Part shown: positions 63,480-64,000 of the stretch, in pieces | How the letters are laid out: each line of letters opens with the position of its first letter | How positions within the stretch are numbered: position 1 is the first letter of the stretch | Origin: an uncultured Bacilli bacterium | GTDB lineage: Bacteria > Bacillota_I > Bacilli_A > RF39 > UBA660 | Reading direction: 5' to 3' | Length of the DNA: 64,000 nt | Assembly (NCBI GenBank): GCA_934148535.1 | Contig: CAKPDF010000001.1 | Location: 149,515 to 213,514 of the forward strand | Notes under the pieces: model-generated | Seen by the model: the letters and a program-made list of their open reading frames with translations, nothing else | Database searches by the model: none | Told to the model about the DNA's origin: nothing | Made by a program: the position numbers and the translations under genes

Positions 63480-63536
63480 TTATTTATAATCAATTTCAAT
63501 ATCCAGTATCTTTCCTAAATATTCTTTATTATTCAT
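63480..63536 (-). pseudogene. Fragment resembling the N-terminus of an inorganic pyrophosphatase-like protein
   Basis: Eighteen codons MNNKEYLGKILDIEIDYK, then a stop, overlapping the 5' side of the nucleosidase ORF. The EYLGK-I-V-ID pattern recalls the start of small pyrophosphatase-like genes found in phage-type cassettes. Very short, so weak evidence. Confidence 0.3.
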
Positions 63537-63558
63537 ATAACATCTTTCCTTCATCTTA

Positions 63559-63750
63559 CTATTTATTTGTTTCATCTATATTTAAATATAGGTTTATTTC
63601 TTCTGTTGGTAATTTTTCTATTAATTCTTTTGGTATTGTTAAACTCTAGTCTTGATTAATTATACATTTACTAAAAAGCCGCTTTTACCATCTTGACCAT
63701 CTATCATGTTCATAAGCAGCAAGTTTTTCAATTATATCATTATCTTTCAT
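63559..63750 (-). pseudogene. Decayed gene of a phage-like EHDRWSRW (RyR-type) family
   Basis: Starts MKDNDIIEKLAAYEHDRWSRW with AGGTGAT upstream, then TAA; the same frame continues KRLFSKCIINQD, then TAG, then SLTIPKELIEKLPTEEINLY and a final stop. The undisturbed reading across two internal stops shows one inactivated gene. The EHDRWSRWQK-F-K...GSLTIP pattern is found in phage and island proteins related to RyR domains; the assignment is from memory of that pattern. Confidence 0.6.
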
Positions 63751-63790
63751 AAAATCACCTATTTATTTAATATTTCTTTCATCATTTTTC

Positions 63791-64000
63791 CTATTTATTT
63801 TCATTTAAATATCTATTATAAAATTCATCCATTGAAGAAATATATTTTTGATCTTGTATAACTCTAAATTTTTCGTATTCTTTTTCTGCTTTTTCTACGG
63901 CTTCTTTATGAGATATACTGCCACTATTATTTAATACTTCTTTTCTTCTAAACTTTAATAAATCATCAGTTGCATTTATCCAATCCTTCATTGTCATAAC
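63791..64000 (-). CDS. RhuM-family protein, C-terminal part (runs off the window)
   Basis: The frame is open to the window end. The visible 69 residues (TMKDWINATDDLLKFRRKEV, GSISHKEAVEKAEKEYEKFR, VIQDQKYISSMDEF) match the conserved C-terminus of RhuM/Fic-associated virulence-like proteins (MxDWxxxLDxFL...EFEKFRVIQD). The ATG at 63997 is internal, so the gene starts outside. Such genes are accessory and often lie on islands; function unknown. Confidence 0.75.
   Translation of the reverse strand, partial: VMTMKDWINATDDLLKFRRKEVLNNSGSISHKEAVEKAEKEYEKFRVIQDQKYISSMDEFYNRYLNENK

Overview
The window is very AT-rich, uses the standard code (TGA acts as a stop) and is almost entirely minus-strand coding, with good AGGAGG-type ribosome sites and many TTGACA-17-TATAAT promoters. 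It looks like a chromosomal segment of an anaerobic Bacillota, probably an uncultured gut member of the Bacilli near the RF39/Erysipelotrichia/Mollicutes side. Evidence is the oxygen-sensitive ribonucleotide reductase (nrdDG), housekeeping genes of Bacilli type (rluB, leuS, trmB, scpAB, parE, smpB, rnr, secG, lgt, def, rbgA) and sporulation genes (spoIIIAH, spoIIGA-sigE, ylbJ, a YjcZ-like gene). The genus is an inference.

Layout. 0-5.7 kb: spoIIIAH end, lipoprotein, recX, nrdG, a separate 57-aa glycyl-radical polypeptide, nrdD, rluB. 5.7-15 kb: Bro-N protein, leuS, a frameshifted fic gene, a GH31 protein with an altered active site, trmB-scpB-scpA. 15-25 kb: HTH regulator, sigE-spoIIGA, parE, a GT-C-like membrane protein, GH25 lysozyme, tRNA-Leu, hybrid histidine kinase, dicarboxylate/amino-acid symporter. 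25-33 kb: Sel1-repeat protein, smpB, a tiny type I toxin-antitoxin-like locus with duplicated small RNAs, two tandem capA-like genes, rnr, secG, two tRNAs. 33-35 kb: sepM and ylbJ.

35-50.4 kb is the most unusual part. Six paralogous TasA/camelysin-like surface proteins flank a three-gene glycosyltransferase/membrane operon and follow an eight-gene F1-like ATPase cluster. That cluster has alpha, beta, gamma, epsilon-like, fused b/delta-like and c-like subunits. Its c-like subunit lacks the ion-binding carboxylate, and no recognisable subunit a is present; instead there is a 4-5 TM protein with no arginine at all. It is the best candidate here for an undescribed system: an ATP-driven rotary-like machine not coupled to H+/Na+ flow.

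50.5-58.3 kb: AAA/DUF4143 ATPase with three 33-bp upstream repeats, thioredoxin-reductase-like gene, lgt, a Ca2+ P-type ATPase, small spore-coat-like proteins, def. 58.3-64 kb is an accessory island. A 3.4-kb serine-recombinase element carrying an HEPN-type protein and a DinD-like protein sits inside the 5' end of rbgA (ylqF) and appears to supply a replacement 5' end, so the recombinase ORF reads in frame into rbgA. Beyond it lie an MTA/SAH-nucleosidase-like gene, decayed fragments and the 3' end of a RhuM-family gene.
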